A stretch of 41,805 bases of DNA from an uncultured Oscillospiraceae bacterium (GCA_934574095.1 CAKTMW010000015.1:1-41805), one strand, 5' to 3'; numbered from the stretch's first letter, positions 23,602 through 35,248 are shown. Numbers and translations are program-made. Notes: generated by a model from the sequence alone, not told the origin.

Positions 23602-24252
23602 TTATGGTTTGTAATGGTGGGCGTCCTGCAGCACCATGTCTTTGACCTTCATGAGGCGGGTGGTGTTGCCGCGCTCGTTTTCGTCCAGCTTCATGGAGAT
23701 ATAGCGGATGCTCTGCTGGGTCTGAGGGATCATGACATATTCCAGGGCGTTGACCCGGCGGCGGGTCTTTTCGATGTCCTGGGCCAGCAGCTGCATGGTC
23801 TTTTCCACCTGGGCCAGCTCCAGCATATCGGCAAACACCGCCTGCATTTTCTCCAGGGCGGCGTCCAGCTCGCCGCTGGTCTGTGCGAAGCCGTAGGGCA
23901 GCAGGGCATCCCCACCGCCCTCGGTATGGAAGGTGTAGACGGGGGTGTTGACGCTCATGATGTTCTTGCTGCCCACCTCCAGGGAGACGCTGCGGCGGGG
24001 GCGCAGCAGCGCCTGCCCCAGCATCTCCGGGCCCATGATGGCGGAGGCCACCGTAAAGGCGGCGTTGGCCTCCTTCAGCCCCTGCTCCACCTTGGCGCGG
24101 AGCTGACGGTTGCGGCGCACCACCTCCATGAACTGCTTCATCAGTTCGTCCCGCTTGTCCTTCAGGAGCTTGTGGCCCCGCTGGGCGGTCTTGAGACGGC
24201 CTTTCAGGCGGGTCAGCTCCATGCGGGTGGGGTTGATGGTCTTTCCGGTCAT
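23602..24252 (-). CDS. ntpD: V-type ATPase subunit D
   Basis: This 216-aa central-stalk (rotor axle) subunit begins INPTRMELTRLKGRLKTAQR, followed by HKLLKDKRDELM. This is the classic start of subunit D. Long N- and C-terminal helices form the coiled coil inside the A3B3 ring; the C-terminal one contains RRRVNALEYVMIPQTQ. It couples ATP turnover to rotation of the membrane ring. It starts 4 bp after the B gene with GAAGGAG ahead of the ATG and is the last gene of the operon. The ntpH and ntpJ genes that follow in Enterococcus hirae are absent. Confidence 0.95.
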   Translation of the reverse strand: MTGKTINPTRMELTRLKGRLKTAQRGHKLLKDKRDELMKQFMEVVRRNRQLRAKVEQGLKEANAAFTVASAIMGPEMLGQALLRPRRSVSLEVGSKNIMSVNTPVYTFHTEGGGDALLPYGFAQTSGELDAALEKMQAVFADMLELAQVEKTMQLLAQDIEKTRRRVNALEYVMIPQTQQSIRYISMKLDENERGNTTRLMKVKDMVLQDAHHYKP

Positions 24253-24256
24253 GGGA

Positions 24257-25633
24257 TCACTCCTTCACCGGGAGATACTTGTCCAGCATCTCCGGCTTGA
24301 TGCGCTTGAGCTCGCTTCTGGGCAGCATCCGCAGCAGCTCCCAGCCCAGGTCCAGGGTCTCCTGAATGGAGCGGTTCTCGTCGAAGCCCTGGGAGACGTA
24401 GCGCTTTTCAAACTCGTCGGCGAACTTGGCGTAGAGCAGGTCGGTGGGGCTGAGGGCGGCCTCGCCCAGGATGGTCATCAGCTCCTTGGCCTCCTTGCCG
24501 CTGGCGTAGGCGGCGAAGAGCTGGTTCATGGTGGGGGCGTGATCCTCGCGGGTCTTGCCCTCGCCCACGCCCTTGTCCTTCAGGCGGGACAGGGAGGGCA
24601 GAACGTCCACCGGCGGCAGGATGTTCTTGCGGTACAGGTCGCGGGAGAGGATGATCTGCCCCTCGGTGATATAGCCGGTCAGGTCGGGGATGGGGTGGGT
24701 CTTGTCGTCCTCCGGCATGGTCAGGATGGGGATCATGGTGATGGAGCCCTTGCAGCCCAGCTTGCGGCCGGCGCGCTCATACATGGTGGCCAGGTCGGTA
24801 TACAGATAGCCGGGATAGCCGCGGCGGCCGGGGACCTCCTTCTTGGCGGCGGAGACCTCGCGGAGGGCTTCGGCGTAGTTGGTGATATCCGTCAGGATCA
24901 CCAGCACGTGCATGTCCTTTTCAAAGGCCAGGTATTCGGCGGCGGTCAGGGCCATGCGGGGGGTGGCGATACGTTCGACGGCGGGGTCGTTGGCCAGGTT
25001 GGTGAAGAGCACGGTGCGTTCGATGGCGCCGGTGCGCTTGAACTCACGGACGAAGAACTCCGACTCCTCGAAGGTAATGCCGATGGCGGCGAAGACCACG
25101 GCGAAGTTGGAGTTGTCGTCCAACACCTTGGCCTGCCGGGCGATCTGGGCAGCCAGGTTGGCGTGGGGCAGGCCGGAGCCGGAGAAAATGGGCAGCTTCT
25201 GGCCGCGGACCAGAGTGTTCAGTCCGTCGATGGTGCTGATGCCGGTCTGGATGAACTCATTGGGGTAGTCGCGGGCGGCGGGGTTCATAGGCAGGCCGTT
25301 GATGTCCTTGTACTCCTCCGCCAGCAGGGCGGGGCCGCCGTCAATGGGCTCGCCCATGCCGTTGAAGACGCGGCCCAACATATCGGGGGATACGCCCAGC
25401 TGCAGAGGGTGGCCCAGGAAGCGGATGGTGGAGTCCCGCAGGTTGATGCCGGCGGAGCTGTCAAACAGCTGGACCACGGCACGGTCGCCGTCTACCTCCA
25501 GCACCTTGCAGCGGCGAACCTGACCGTCGTGGAGCTGAATCTCCGCCAACTCGTCGTAGGTGACGCCCTCCACGTTCTCCACCACCATCAGGGGGCCGGA
25601 GACCTCATGAATGGTGCGGTATTCCTTCATCAT
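24257..25633 (-). CDS. ntpB: V-type ATPase subunit B (regulatory, non-catalytic)
   Basis: This 458-aa protein starts with [20 protein letters not shown]. It has the B-type degenerate nucleotide site ([19 protein letters not shown] in place of a P-loop), followed by [18 protein letters not shown] and [22 protein letters not shown]. It alternates with subunit A in the catalytic hexamer. Two adjacent ATG codons (25633 and 25630) are possible starts. The first overlaps the stop of the A gene (ATGA), so both subunits are made in step. All family landmarks are intact. Confidence 0.96.
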   Translation of the reverse strand: MMKEYRTIHEVSGPLMVVENVEGVTYDELAEIQLHDGQVRRCKVLEVDGDRAVVQLFDSSAGINLRDSTIRFLGHPLQLGVSPDMLGRVFNGMGEPIDGGPALLAEEYKDINGLPMNPAARDYPNEFIQTGISTIDGLNTLVRGQKLPIFSGSGLPHANLAAQIARQAKVLDDNSNFAVVFAAIGITFEESEFFVREFKRTGAIERTVLFTNLANDPAVERIATPRMALTAAEYLAFEKDMHVLVILTDITNYAEALREVSAAKKEVPGRRGYPGYLYTDLATMYERAGRKLGCKGSITMIPILTMPEDDKTHPIPDLTGYITEGQIILSRDLYRKNILPPVDVLPSLSRLKDKGVGEGKTREDHAPTMNQLFAAYASGKEAKELMTILGEAALSPTDLLYAKFADEFEKRYVSQGFDENRSIQETLDLGWELLRMLPRSELKRIKPEMLDKYLPVKE

Positions 25634-27402
25634 TCTTCCTCACCTGCTTTCTTGATGAGAGCGGCGATCTCCCGCTCCATATCCGTCTGGACCTGCTGAT
25701 AGTTCTCGGTGTAGGCGTCAGCGGCGGCGTATTTGGCCCAGCCCAGCTTTTCGCGGGCGGGGATGGTGTACAGGTCCGTCAGCGCCACATCCTTGGCGAT
25801 GGCGTCGCGGCACAGGTCCTCATAGTGGAGGATCAGGGCCATCAGGCGCTTCTGCCGGTCGAAGCTGGAGTAGGAGTCCACGTCCATAAAGGCGTTCTGC
25901 TGCAGGAAGTCCTCACGCAGCATACGTGCGATCTCCAGGGTCAGCTGGTCGCGGGGGGACAGGGAGTCCTTGCCCACCAGCTGCACGATCTCGTTTAGCT
26001 CGTTTTCCTCCTGCAGAAGGTGCATGGCGCGGTTGCGGTTCTTCATGAACTCCGGCCCCAGGTGCTCGTCGAACCAGGGGGAGACGGCGTCCAGATACAG
26101 GGAATAGGAGTTCAGCCAGTTGATGGCAGGGAAGTGGCGGCGATAGGCCAGGGAGGCGTCCAGGGACCAGAAGACCTTCACGATGCGCATGGTAGCCTGG
26201 GCCACAGGCTCGGAGAGGTCGCCGCCGGGAGGCGACACGGCGCCTACGGCGGTCAGGGAGCCGGTGCGCTCCTGACTGCCCAGGCACTGGACCACGCCGG
26301 CGCGCTCATAGAACTGGGCCAGGCGGGAGGCCAGGTAGGCGGGGTAGCCCTCCTCGCCGGGCATCTCCTCCAGACGGCCGGACATCTCACGGAGGGCCTC
26401 GGCCCAGCGGGAGGTGGAGTCGGCGATGACGGCCACGTCGTAGCCCATGTCGCGGAAGTACTCAGCGATGGTGATGCCGGTATAGACGGAAGCCTCACGG
26501 GCGGCCACGGGCATATCGGAGGTGTTGGCGATGAGGACGGTGCGCTTCATCAGGCTCTCGCCGGTGCGGGGGTCGGTCAGTTCGGGGAATTCCCGCAGCA
26601 CGTCGGTCATCTCGTTGCCCCGCTCGCCGCAGCCGATGTAGATGACGATATCCACGTCGGACCACTTGGCCAGCTGGTGCTGCACCACCGTCTTGCCGGA
26701 GCCGAAGGGGCCGGGGACGGCGGCGGTGCCGCCCTTGGCAATGGGGAACATGGTGTCGATGACACGCTGGCCGGATTGCAGGGGCTTCTCCGGCGGGAAT
26801 TTCTTCCGGTAGGGCCGGCCCACGCGGACGGGCCACTTCTGCACCATGGTCAGCTCACGGCTCTCGCCGTTTGCCAGCTTGACGCGGGCGATGGGCTGAG
26901 TGATGGTGTAGGCACCCGGCTCCGCCAGCCACTCTACCGTGCCGGACACGCCGTGAGGTACCATGATCTTGTGGAGCACCGATTCCGTCTCCGGCACGGT
27001 ACCCAGCACGTCGCCGGTGACGACGGCGTCGCCCACCTGGGCGGCGGGGGTAAATTTCCACAGCTTTTCCCGGTCCAGCGGCGGCACCTGAATGCCGCGG
27101 GTGATATTGGCGCCCACCCGGCGGACGATCTCCTCCAAGGGACGCTGGATGCCGTCGTAGATGTTTTCAATCAGGCCGGGGCCCAGCTCCACGCTCAGGG
27201 GTGCACCGGTGGTGGTCACCTCCGCGCCGGGGCCCAGGCCGGAGGTCTCTTCATATACCTGAATGGAGGCCCGGTCGCCGGTCATATTCAGGATCTCTCC
27301 GATCAGCTGCTGGTCGCCTACGCGCACCACGTCCGCCATATTGGCGTCCGCCATGCCGTCGGCCACCACCAGCGGGCCAGAGACTTTGATGATCTTACCC
27401 AT
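25630..27402 (-). CDS. ntpA: V-type ATPase catalytic subunit A
   Basis: This 590-aa ATP-hydrolysing (or synthesising) subunit has the P-loop GPFGSGKT (231-238) and [15 protein letters not shown] with the catalytic Glu, followed by [13 protein letters not shown] and [20 protein letters not shown]. The V-type insert between the N-terminal barrel and the P-loop (about 110-190) is present and separates it from F-type beta subunits. AAAGGAG lies 8 bases before the ATG. The enzyme probably pumps sodium, judged from the rotor subunit encoded in the same operon. Confidence 0.97.
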   Translation of the reverse strand: MGKIIKVSGPLVVADGMADANMADVVRVGDQQLIGEILNMTGDRASIQVYEETSGLGPGAEVTTTGAPLSVELGPGLIENIYDGIQRPLEEIVRRVGANITRGIQVPPLDREKLWKFTPAAQVGDAVVTGDVLGTVPETESVLHKIMVPHGVSGTVEWLAEPGAYTITQPIARVKLANGESRELTMVQKWPVRVGRPYRKKFPPEKPLQSGQRVIDTMFPIAKGGTAAVPGPFGSGKTVVQHQLAKWSDVDIVIYIGCGERGNEMTDVLREFPELTDPRTGESLMKRTVLIANTSDMPVAAREASVYTGITIAEYFRDMGYDVAVIADSTSRWAEALREMSGRLEEMPGEEGYPAYLASRLAQFYERAGVVQCLGSQERTGSLTAVGAVSPPGGDLSEPVAQATMRIVKVFWSLDASLAYRRHFPAINWLNSYSLYLDAVSPWFDEHLGPEFMKNRNRAMHLLQEENELNEIVQLVGKDSLSPRDQLTLEIARMLREDFLQQNAFMDVDSYSSFDRQKRLMALILHYEDLCRDAIAKDVALTDLYTIPAREKLGWAKYAAADAYTENYQQVQTDMEREIAALIKKAGEEE

Positions 27403-27415
27403 TTGTTTGCTCCTT

Positions 27416-27724
27416 TCAGGAAATATCCGCGCCCACGGCGCGTTCCACGGCGGCCTGCAGCGCGTGGCCTGCCAGGCCCAGCGAGCCGCCCTTGCCGGGG
27501 ATGAGGATCACGGCGGGCATGACCTCGTCCTTATAGCGGGCGATCTCCGCCGTCAGGTCCTGGGCCAGCTGCTCGGTGATATAGATGACGGCGTACTCCT
27601 GCTGGGCCAGGCGGTGCAGGGTCTTACGGCCCGTCTCGGCGTCGTCGCAGAAGAATACGTCCAGGCCCAGCGCACGGAAGCCCAGCACACTGTCCCGGTC
27701 GCCCATCACAGCGATCTTATACAT
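27416..27724 (-). CDS. ntpG: V-type ATPase subunit F (NtpG)
   Basis: This 102-aa stalk subunit starts [20 protein letters not shown], the constant opening of the family, and has [14 protein letters not shown] in the middle. It binds subunit D in the rotor. The ATG at 27724 overlaps the last codons of the C gene by 8 bp. A GTG three codons earlier is possible but does not fit the family start. Confidence 0.93.
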   Translation of the reverse strand: MYKIAVMGDRDSVLGFRALGLDVFFCDDAETGRKTLHRLAQQEYAVIYITEQLAQDLTAEIARYKDEVMPAVILIPGKGGSLGLAGHALQAAVERAVGADIS

Positions 27725-28700
27725 ACAGCTCACGCAGCCTTTCCCGTATGGCGTCTGCCGTCATGCCGGCCATACGTCCCGACATGATGATGCGCACGGC
27801 GGTCCACTCCGTCTCCTTGGCGGCCAGATAGCCCAGCACCACCTCCACGCCGAAGGGGACGCCGCGGGCCTTTGCCGCCGCCTGCATCACAGCGTTGTCA
27901 CAGGCGCGCTCAAAGGCGGTGAGAGAGCCGCCCTTGACGGCCTCCTCGCCCAGTTCAGCGGCGGCCTGGAAGGCAGTGCCCCGGTACAGGGCGGCGGGAC
28001 CGTTCGCGGCGTGGGTCACCAGGGCATCCGCACTGACGCTGCCGCCGTCAAAGAGCACCTGCCGCAAAAAGCCGGGGTCGGTGTGCAGCCGCGCTGTGCG
28101 AACCAGAGAGCGCAGGTTGGCGGCGTCGGTCATGGCCCGGATGTAGGCTTGCAGATAGGCGCAGCCGCTCTTTTCCGCCAGCTGACGCAGCTGGGCGAAG
28201 TAGGCCCGGTCCAGCACACAGTCGCTGCGCTGGGCGTTGCCGGTCTCCGCCAGCACCGCGGCGGCCTGCTCCGCTGCCGCGGTCATTTCGGGGGGCAGGA
28301 ACTTCCAGTCGCCGCTCTCGCCATATTTCTGCGCCATCTCGACGGGGCTGATGCAGCCGCCGTCCATGAGGAAACGCTGGCCGCCGTCGGGGTCCTTCAG
28401 CAGGGTCTTGATGTTGTGGTAATCGTATTTCAGCCGGAAGACATCCAGCAGCGCCGGCTCCGGCATGGACTTGGCGATATCGGTGAATACCGCCTCCCGC
28501 TGGCGCTTCAGGCTCTCCTGGAGGGTCGCCTCATCCCGGATGGGGTCATAGCCCAGGCCGGAGAGCAGCTGAGCGCAGGCGCTCAGGTCGGCGGCTTGCA
28601 GCAGCTGTTCGGCACGGGCCGCCGTCAGCAGATGGCGTTCCATGCTGCGGACACGGGAGGAGAGAGCCAGATAATCGGTATCTTTTCTGTGTTTCGTCAA
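27717..28700 (-). CDS. ntpC: V-type ATPase subunit C, TTG start
   Basis: This 327-aa protein of the V-ATPase subunit C/AC39 type connects the central stalk to the membrane ring. It has YLALSSRVRSMERHLL at the N-terminus, the family pattern, so the start must lie before it. The only candidate is a TTG at 28700 with AAAGGGGGCG upstream; the next ATG would remove the conserved helix. Three repeated helical lobes are visible, with the repeated DYHNIKTLLKD-type element. It lies 14 bp behind the E gene. Confidence 0.9.
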   Translation of the reverse strand: MTKHRKDTDYLALSSRVRSMERHLLTAARAEQLLQAADLSACAQLLSGLGYDPIRDEATLQESLKRQREAVFTDIAKSMPEPALLDVFRLKYDYHNIKTLLKDPDGGQRFLMDGGCISPVEMAQKYGESGDWKFLPPEMTAAAEQAAAVLAETGNAQRSDCVLDRAYFAQLRQLAEKSGCAYLQAYIRAMTDAANLRSLVRTARLHTDPGFLRQVLFDGGSVSADALVTHAANGPAALYRGTAFQAAAELGEEAVKGGSLTAFERACDNAVMQAAAKARGVPFGVEVVLGYLAAKETEWTAVRIIMSGRMAGMTADAIRERLRELYV

Positions 28701-28714
28701 AGGGACGCCCCCTT

Positions 28715-29299
28715 TCAGTCAAACAGCAGCTTGGCCACGGCGGAGGACTGGCTCTGCCGCAGCAGGCGCAGCTTTTCGGCGAAGCCGCAGTTCAGCTCCA
28801 CCTTGCCCCGACGCAGGATCAGTCCGCCGCCGGTCTCACGCGTCTCATCGCTGAGACGGAAGGCGGCGCCGGGCTTCTGGGCGTTGGCAGCGTCTACCAC
28901 CGCCTGGCCAACGGCCTGACGGTCGGCGGCGGAGAGAATGATCTCCTCGTCTCCTGCGCCGTTTTGAACGGCCAGACCGGCCAGCAGGGGGATGTACTGC
29001 TGGGAAGGCAGCTGCGTCAAAGCCTCGGCGGCGCGGGAGAAAGCCACGTCGATGACCTCCTGCTTGGCGGCCAGCACCCGCTGGCGGCAGGCCATCTGGC
29101 TGCTGCCCTTCAGATGCTCCAGCCGTTCGGCGTTCTGGGACTGACGGCGGGTCTGGGCGTCCTGGAGCATGGCGTCCGCCGTGGATCGATAGTCGTGGCG
29201 GATGGCTTCAGCCTTCTGCCGGGCGTCGGCGGTGATGGCGTCACGCTCGGCTTTGGCGTCGGTCTCCATGCGCTGGAGGATTTTTTCCATTCCGTTCAT
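28715..29299 (-). CDS. ntpE: V-type ATPase subunit E
   Basis: This 194-aa peripheral stalk subunit has an N-terminal charged coiled coil (about 1-85, rich in Ala, Glu, Arg) and a C-terminal globular domain. The latter contains the typical GGGLILRRGKVELNCGFAEK. It pairs with the coiled-coil subunit encoded first in the operon. Start choice: ATG at 29299, six bases behind GGGGTGG; an in-frame GTG at 29308 is an alternative. It follows the K gene by 15 bp. Confidence 0.9.
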   Translation of the reverse strand: MNGMEKILQRMETDAKAERDAITADARQKAEAIRHDYRSTADAMLQDAQTRRQSQNAERLEHLKGSSQMACRQRVLAAKQEVIDVAFSRAAEALTQLPSQQYIPLLAGLAVQNGAGDEEIILSAADRQAVGQAVVDAANAQKPGAAFRLSDETRETGGGLILRRGKVELNCGFAEKLRLLRQSQSSAVAKLLFD

Positions 29300-29314
29300 G
29301 CGGTCCACCCCGCC

Positions 29315-31751
<2,437 letters not shown>

Positions 31752-31752
31752 A

Positions 31753-32076
31753 CTATTGACTCACCACCTTTTCCACAAGATAGGCCACGGCCCTGTCCAT
31801 ACGGGCCATGGCGGCGTCGCGCATCCGACCGCACTGCTGCTCCGTCTCCGCCAGCATCTGCCGGTGGAGGGCGTCCGCCTGAGCCTCGGTCTGAGCCGCC
31901 GCGTCACGGTCCGCCTGACGGACCGCCGTCTCGGCCTGGGCCACCAGTGCGCGGCCCTCCTGCTCTGCCTGGTCCAGCAGCGCCTGGGCGGCCTGCTGGG
32001 CCTTGGCTTTCTCCGCTTCCAGTCGACTTTCCGCCGCCTGGAGCTGCTCTACCTTTTCCTGATACAGATTACTCAC
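31753..32076 (-). CDS. ntpF: V-type ATPase subunit G/H-like coiled coil, GTG start
   Basis: This 107-aa almost entirely helical protein is rich in Ala, Gln, Glu and Arg (LQAAESRLEAEKAKAQQAAQ), the pattern of the peripheral-stalk subunit that pairs with subunit E. It starts at GTG (32076) behind GAGGAAAGGCG. It is the first gene of the operon, in the place of ntpF of E. hirae. Sequence conservation in this family is low, so the call rests on length, composition and position. Confidence 0.85.
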   Translation of the reverse strand: MSNLYQEKVEQLQAAESRLEAEKAKAQQAAQALLDQAEQEGRALVAQAETAVRQADRDAAAQTEAQADALHRQMLAETEQQCGRMRDAAMARMDRAVAYLVEKVVSQ

Positions 32077-32098
32077 CGCCTTTCCTCACATATGCGCG

Positions 32099-32157
32099 CA
32101 GGGGAGTCCTCTGAACGAGGGCTCCCCTGTAAATGGTTATATGCACAGGGGAACTCC
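32099..32157 (-). promoter_or_regulatory. V-ATPase operon leader with competing hairpins
   Basis: Three segments of the leader can pair in two ways. Segment 2 (32117-32129, CAGGGGAGCCCTC on the minus strand) forms a 13-bp hairpin with segment 3 (32099-32111) just before the ribosome site. Upstream segment 1 (32146-32157, with CCCCTG) can instead pair with the CAGGGG of segment 2. Such exclusive pairing is the layout of an attenuator or a translation switch. No ligand-binding core is recognised. Confidence 0.45.
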
Positions 32158-32188
32158 ACTGCTTATATCATCTGAGTGATTATTGCCT

Positions 32189-32218
32189 ATCATACCACTG
32201 TTCAATTCCAATACGCAA
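32189..32218 (-). promoter_or_regulatory. Possible V-ATPase promoter
   Basis: On the minus strand TTGCGT (32213-32218) and TATGAT (32189-32194) are spaced by 18 bases. A start near 32181 would give a leader of about 100 bases that contains all three pairing segments. This is a motif match only. Confidence 0.35.
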
Positions 32219-32427
32219 GGATAGTTTGAAAAATAACAGGAGAAATTACCTCAATTTTTCGTGATGTTCCACAAAGGAAAAAGTGCCATATGGCGTGATT
32301 TGTTGCAAATTTACGTTCCAGATACTGGAAAAGCTGCCTTTTGCGCGCTTTTTCTTATCTCTGGGAGAATATGGAAGAGACAATATGTTTTTTTCGCATG
32401 GAGGAAAAATGGAGCGGCGGGAGAGGG

Positions 32428-32456
32428 TTGTCACATGGCGGCGTATCTGGTACAAT
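32428..32456 (+). promoter_or_regulatory. Sigma-A promoter of the ABC-HD fusion gene
   Basis: TTGTCA (32428-32433) and TACAAT (32451-32456) have a 17-base spacer. The start of transcription would lie near 32463, about 27 bases before the ATG. The stretch 32219-32427 between the divergent promoters holds no supported gene. Confidence 0.65.
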
Positions 32457-32489
32457 AGGGCGCAAGATCAAAGGAAGCGAGGCGGCAGT

Positions 32490-33773
32490 ATGGACGCGAT
32501 AACGCTGAAGCATGTGGAGAAAGCCTATACCTCATACAGTACGGAGGTGGTCCTGACCGGGCAGGAGCGGGAGAGCCGCACCCGGCAGGTGCTGCGGGAC
32601 CTGTCTCTTCAATTTCCGGTGGGACAGCTGACGGTGATCGTGGGCCGCAGCGGCTGCGGGAAGAGTACGCTTTTGAAGCTGCTGGCAGGCCAGGAGCAGC
32701 CGGATGGAGGCGAGATATGTATTCCGGAGGGCTGGCACAGTGCCATGCTGCGTCCGGACCCCTATGTGATCACCTGGACCAACGTACAGCGGAATGTGGC
32801 CATGGCCTGCGGCGTTGGCAAGACGCCGGAGGAGCGCTATGAAAAGGCGTCGGAATTCGTTCGGCTGGTGGGGCTGGAGGACTACGCCGACCTGACGCCG
32901 GTGGAGTTGTCCACCGGCATGAAGCAGCGGCTGGGTCTGGCCCGTGTGCTGGCGGGACAGGCGGAACTGCTGCTGATGGACGAGCCCTTTGCGTCATTGG
33001 ACTTTCTGACCCGCGGCGAGCTGCAGGAGCAGTTACTGGCCATTCAGCAGCGGATGCCCCGGACTATCGTGCTGGTGACGCACCAGCTGGAGGAGGCCCT
33101 AGTGTTGGGCCAGAAGATCATCGTTATGCACCCGGACAGCACCGCCCAGGAATTTGACCTGTCCGGCGAACCCTATCCCCGAAATATGGAAGCGCCCTAT
33201 ATGCGGCAGCTGAAGCGGGAGATCACCCAGGAGTGCGGAAGGCCTACGGCGGGACCCGGTGACGAACGGCAGGAGCCTTCGCCGCTGATCGCGGATGCCA
33301 TTGAGAAGATGACGGCGTTTTATCAGGGGGGCATCCATGACATCGATCATTTTTTGAAGGTGTGGGCCTTTGCCCGGACCATCGGGCAGCAGGAAGGACT
33401 GGACGGCCACACCCAGCAGGTTCTGGAGCTGGCGGCGGTGGTGCATGATATCTCCTGCCCCATGTGCCGGGAGAAGTACGGCAATACCAACGGCAAAAAG
33501 CAGGAGCTGGAGAGCCCGGCACTGGTGGAGCCGTTTCTGCGGGAACTGGCGGTGGCGGAGGCGGATATCCGCCGGGTGTCATGGCTGGTGGCCCATCACC
33601 ACACCTATACGGATGTAGACGGCCTGGATCATCGCATCCTGCTGGAGGCGGACTATCTGGTAAATGCCGGAGAGAGCAGCTATGGCCGGGAGAACGTGGA
33701 GGCGGCGCTGCAAAACATCTTCCGCACGGAGAGCGGCAAGCGGCTGCTGCGGGATGTTTTCCTGGGCCGGTAA
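32490..33773 (+). CDS. ABC transporter ATPase fused to an HD phosphohydrolase domain
   Basis: This 427-aa protein is one open frame with two domains. Residues 1-245 are an ABC ATPase of the nitrate/sulfonate importer type. Walker A is GRSGCGKST (52-60), the signature LSTGMKQR (140-147), Walker B LLLMDEP (160-166) and the switch His198. The Q-loop glutamine seems replaced by Arg88. Residues about 268-427 are an HD phosphohydrolase with His287, His319-Asp320, AHHHTY (368-373) and EADYLVN with Asp388, a complete metal set. GAGGCGG precedes the ATG. In-frame codons further upstream lie over the promoter and are not used. No permease or binding-protein gene is adjacent. The HD half resembles stand-alone HD proteins of Clostridia. 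Substrate and role are unknown. Confidence 0.88.
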   Translation: MDAITLKHVEKAYTSYSTEVVLTGQERESRTRQVLRDLSLQFPVGQLTVIVGRSGCGKSTLLKLLAGQEQPDGGEICIPEGWHSAMLRPDPYVITWTNVQRNVAMACGVGKTPEERYEKASEFVRLVGLEDYADLTPVELSTGMKQRLGLARVLAGQAELLLMDEPFASLDFLTRGELQEQLLAIQQRMPRTIVLVTHQLEEALVLGQKIIVMHPDSTAQEFDLSGEPYPRNMEAPYMRQLKREITQECGRPTAGPGDERQEPSPLIADAIEKMTAFYQGGIHDIDHFLKVWAFARTIGQQEGLDGHTQQVLELAAVVHDISCPMCREKYGNTNGKKQELESPALVEPFLRELAVAEADIRRVSWLVAHHHTYTDVDGLDHRILLEADYLVNAGESSYGRENVEAALQNIFRTESGKRLLRDVFLGR

Positions 33774-33785
33774 ATATGATATATG

Positions 33786-33820
33786 GGACCCTGCGCCGGC
33801 AATGGCGGGGGTCCTGTATT
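33786..33820 (+). terminator. Terminator after the ABC-HD gene
   Basis: GGACCC (33786-33791) pairs with GGGTCC (33809-33814) around an inner CGCC/GGCG stem, followed by TGTATTTTTCC. Confidence 0.65.
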
Positions 33821-33848
33821 TTTCCTGGGTCTTCTGCTATTTTCTGTA

Positions 33849-33877
33849 TTGACAATTCCGACGGAGGGGATTACAAT
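33849..33877 (+). promoter_or_regulatory. Sigma-A promoter of the flavodoxin gene
   Basis: The -35 box TTGACA (33849-33854) is perfect, the -10 box TACAAT (33872-33877) has one change, and the spacer is 17 bases. Strong expression is expected. Confidence 0.8.
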
Positions 33878-33939
33878 TGCCGCAATAAAGGGGCGGCGCC
33901 TGCCGCCGAAGAAACAAAAACGAATGGAGGGAATATCGT

Positions 33940-34410
33940 ATGAGCAAGAAGCTGGTAGCCTATTTTTCCGCCAGCGGCGTGACGAAGAAGGTGGCGGAGC
34001 GGCTGGCCAAGGCGGCGGGCGCGGATATGTTTGAAATCGTGCCTGTGGTGCCCTATACCCACGCGGACCTGAACTGGATGGACAAAAAGAGCCGCAGCAC
34101 CGTGGAGATGAAAGACCTGAAGGCACGGCCGGAGATCGCGGCGGTGCCGGAGAATATGGGGGAGTATAACACGGTATTCCTGGGCTTTCCCATCTGGTGG
34201 TATGTGGCGCCCCGCATCATTGATACGTTTGTGGAGCGGTGCGATCTGTCCGGCAAGACGGTGATCCCCTTCGCCACCTCCGGCGGCAGCGGTATGGGCA
34301 AGACGCTGAGCGTATTGCAGCCCCTGTGTCCGGACGCCCAATGGAAAGAGGGTAAGGTGCTGACCAGCGCCTCTGACGAGGAGCTGGCGGCTTGGGCCGG
34401 TCAGTTCTGA
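33940..34410 (+). CDS. Flavodoxin family protein
   Basis: This 156-aa FMN-binding protein of the flavodoxin_4 type found in anaerobes starts KKLVAYFSASGVTKKVAERL, with the phosphate loop S-A-S-G-V-T. It has FLGFPIWWYVAPRIIDTFVE and the second flavin loop FATSGGSGMGKTL. It probably carries electrons or reduces quinone-like compounds in the cytoplasm. A stretch with DLNWMDKKSRST, also typical of this subgroup, follows the first helix. GGAGG lies 10 bases ahead of the ATG. It has its own promoter and terminator. Confidence 0.9.
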   Translation: MSKKLVAYFSASGVTKKVAERLAKAAGADMFEIVPVVPYTHADLNWMDKKSRSTVEMKDLKARPEIAAVPENMGEYNTVFLGFPIWWYVAPRIIDTFVERCDLSGKTVIPFATSGGSGMGKTLSVLQPLCPDAQWKEGKVLTSASDEELAAWAGQF

Positions 34411-34442
34411 TACCATCAATTGGCAAGGTATGATAAGAAAAG

Positions 34443-34471
34443 AGAGCGTTCGCCGGATGGCGAACGCTCTT
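34443..34471. terminator. Bidirectional terminator between flavodoxin and ArsR-AraC genes
   Basis: AGAGCGTTCGCC (34443-34454) and GGCGAACGCTCT (34459-34470) form a perfect 12-bp stem with a 4-base loop. T-rich tails follow on both strands, between convergent genes. Confidence 0.8.
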
Positions 34472-34476
34472 CTTTG

Positions 34477-35196
34477 TTACTCCGCTGTTTTGCCGTGGAG
34501 ACGGCGGTATTCGGTGGGGGTCTGGCGGTAGACCTCACGGAATGCGGTGGTGAAGCGGCTGGGACTGTCGTAGCCCACGGCCTGAGCAATGGCGGCGATC
34601 TCGTCGCCGGTGGTGGTCAGCAGCAGTGCGGCCTGAGCCAGACGGTGGGTGCGCATATGGGCGGCGATGGTGTCGCCGTACACCTTTTTGAACATATTCT
34701 TCAGTGTGGTGGGGTTCATGAGAAACTGGCGGGACAGCTCCTCGATGGTGACCCGCTCCGCCAGGTGCTCCACCAGGTAGCGGTGGACGTTGCGGACGAT
34801 CTCCTCCTGGGAGGCCTGAAAGTCCACCTGTTTTTCCGGACAGGCGATCTCCAGCACCTGCTCCACGATCTCGTGGAGGGCGCGGGCCAGCTCGGTGTCG
34901 GCGGCGCGGTAGTAGACCTCCTTGCCGTCCCGGCGGCTCTCCAGCAGGCCGCTGTCGGTCAGGGAGCGCAGGTGGTGGGACACGGCGGGGCTGGACATCT
35001 CCATGATGGCGGCGATGTTGACCACGCATTCCTCCCGGTGGCTGAGAAACCAGAAGATGCGGACACGGTTGGGGTCGTCCAGCTGCTTGAAGATGTCGGA
35101 TACGGCGGTGAAATGGCCGGTATCGCCCAGCAGCTGGTACAGATCGTCGGTATGGGCGTGGTCGCCGTGGTGGTGGGGCAGGGTGAAGTCTTCCAT
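34477..35196 (-). CDS. ArsR-AraC fusion transcriptional regulator, metal-linked
   Basis: This 239-aa protein joins two DNA-binding domains. Residues about 30-110 are an ArsR/SmtB winged helix (QLDDPNRVRIFWFLS, then SSPAVSHHLRSLTDSGLL and GKEVYYR). Residues about 135-233 are an AraC-type double helix-turn-helix (TIEELSRQFLMNPTTLKNMFK and IAAIAQAVGYDSPSRFTTAF). The N-terminus holds a histidine cluster, PHHHGDHAHTDD, fit to bind a transition metal. The recognition-helix region has ECVVNIA, in which one cysteine of the classic ELCVxD metal motif remains. It is divergent from the HMA protein and the P1B ATPase, so control of metal export is the likely role. Start: ATG with GGAGG 8 bases ahead. Confidence 0.9.
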   Translation of the reverse strand: MEDFTLPHHHGDHAHTDDLYQLLGDTGHFTAVSDIFKQLDDPNRVRIFWFLSHREECVVNIAAIMEMSSPAVSHHLRSLTDSGLLESRRDGKEVYYRAADTELARALHEIVEQVLEIACPEKQVDFQASQEEIVRNVHRYLVEHLAERVTIEELSRQFLMNPTTLKNMFKKVYGDTIAAHMRTHRLAQAALLLTTTGDEIAAIAQAVGYDSPSRFTTAFREVYRQTPTEYRRLHGKTAE

Positions 35197-35232
35197 GGGC
35201 GGTTCCTCCGGTTTCTATTTTGGAAATATCAC

Positions 35233-35248
35233 TTGCCCTTTTGGGCAA
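35233..35248. promoter_or_regulatory. Palindrome TTGCCC-TTTT-GGGCAA, possible operator
   Basis: A perfect 6-bp inverted repeat with a 4-base spacer lies 37 bp upstream of the regulator gene. It may serve autoregulation or be a 5' leader hairpin. Confidence 0.4.

Noticed and set aside
23409..23645. 78-codon plus-strand frame after the Dabb gene
   Set aside because: It has no ribosome site, crosses the V-ATPase operon hairpin and overlaps ntpD from the wrong side.
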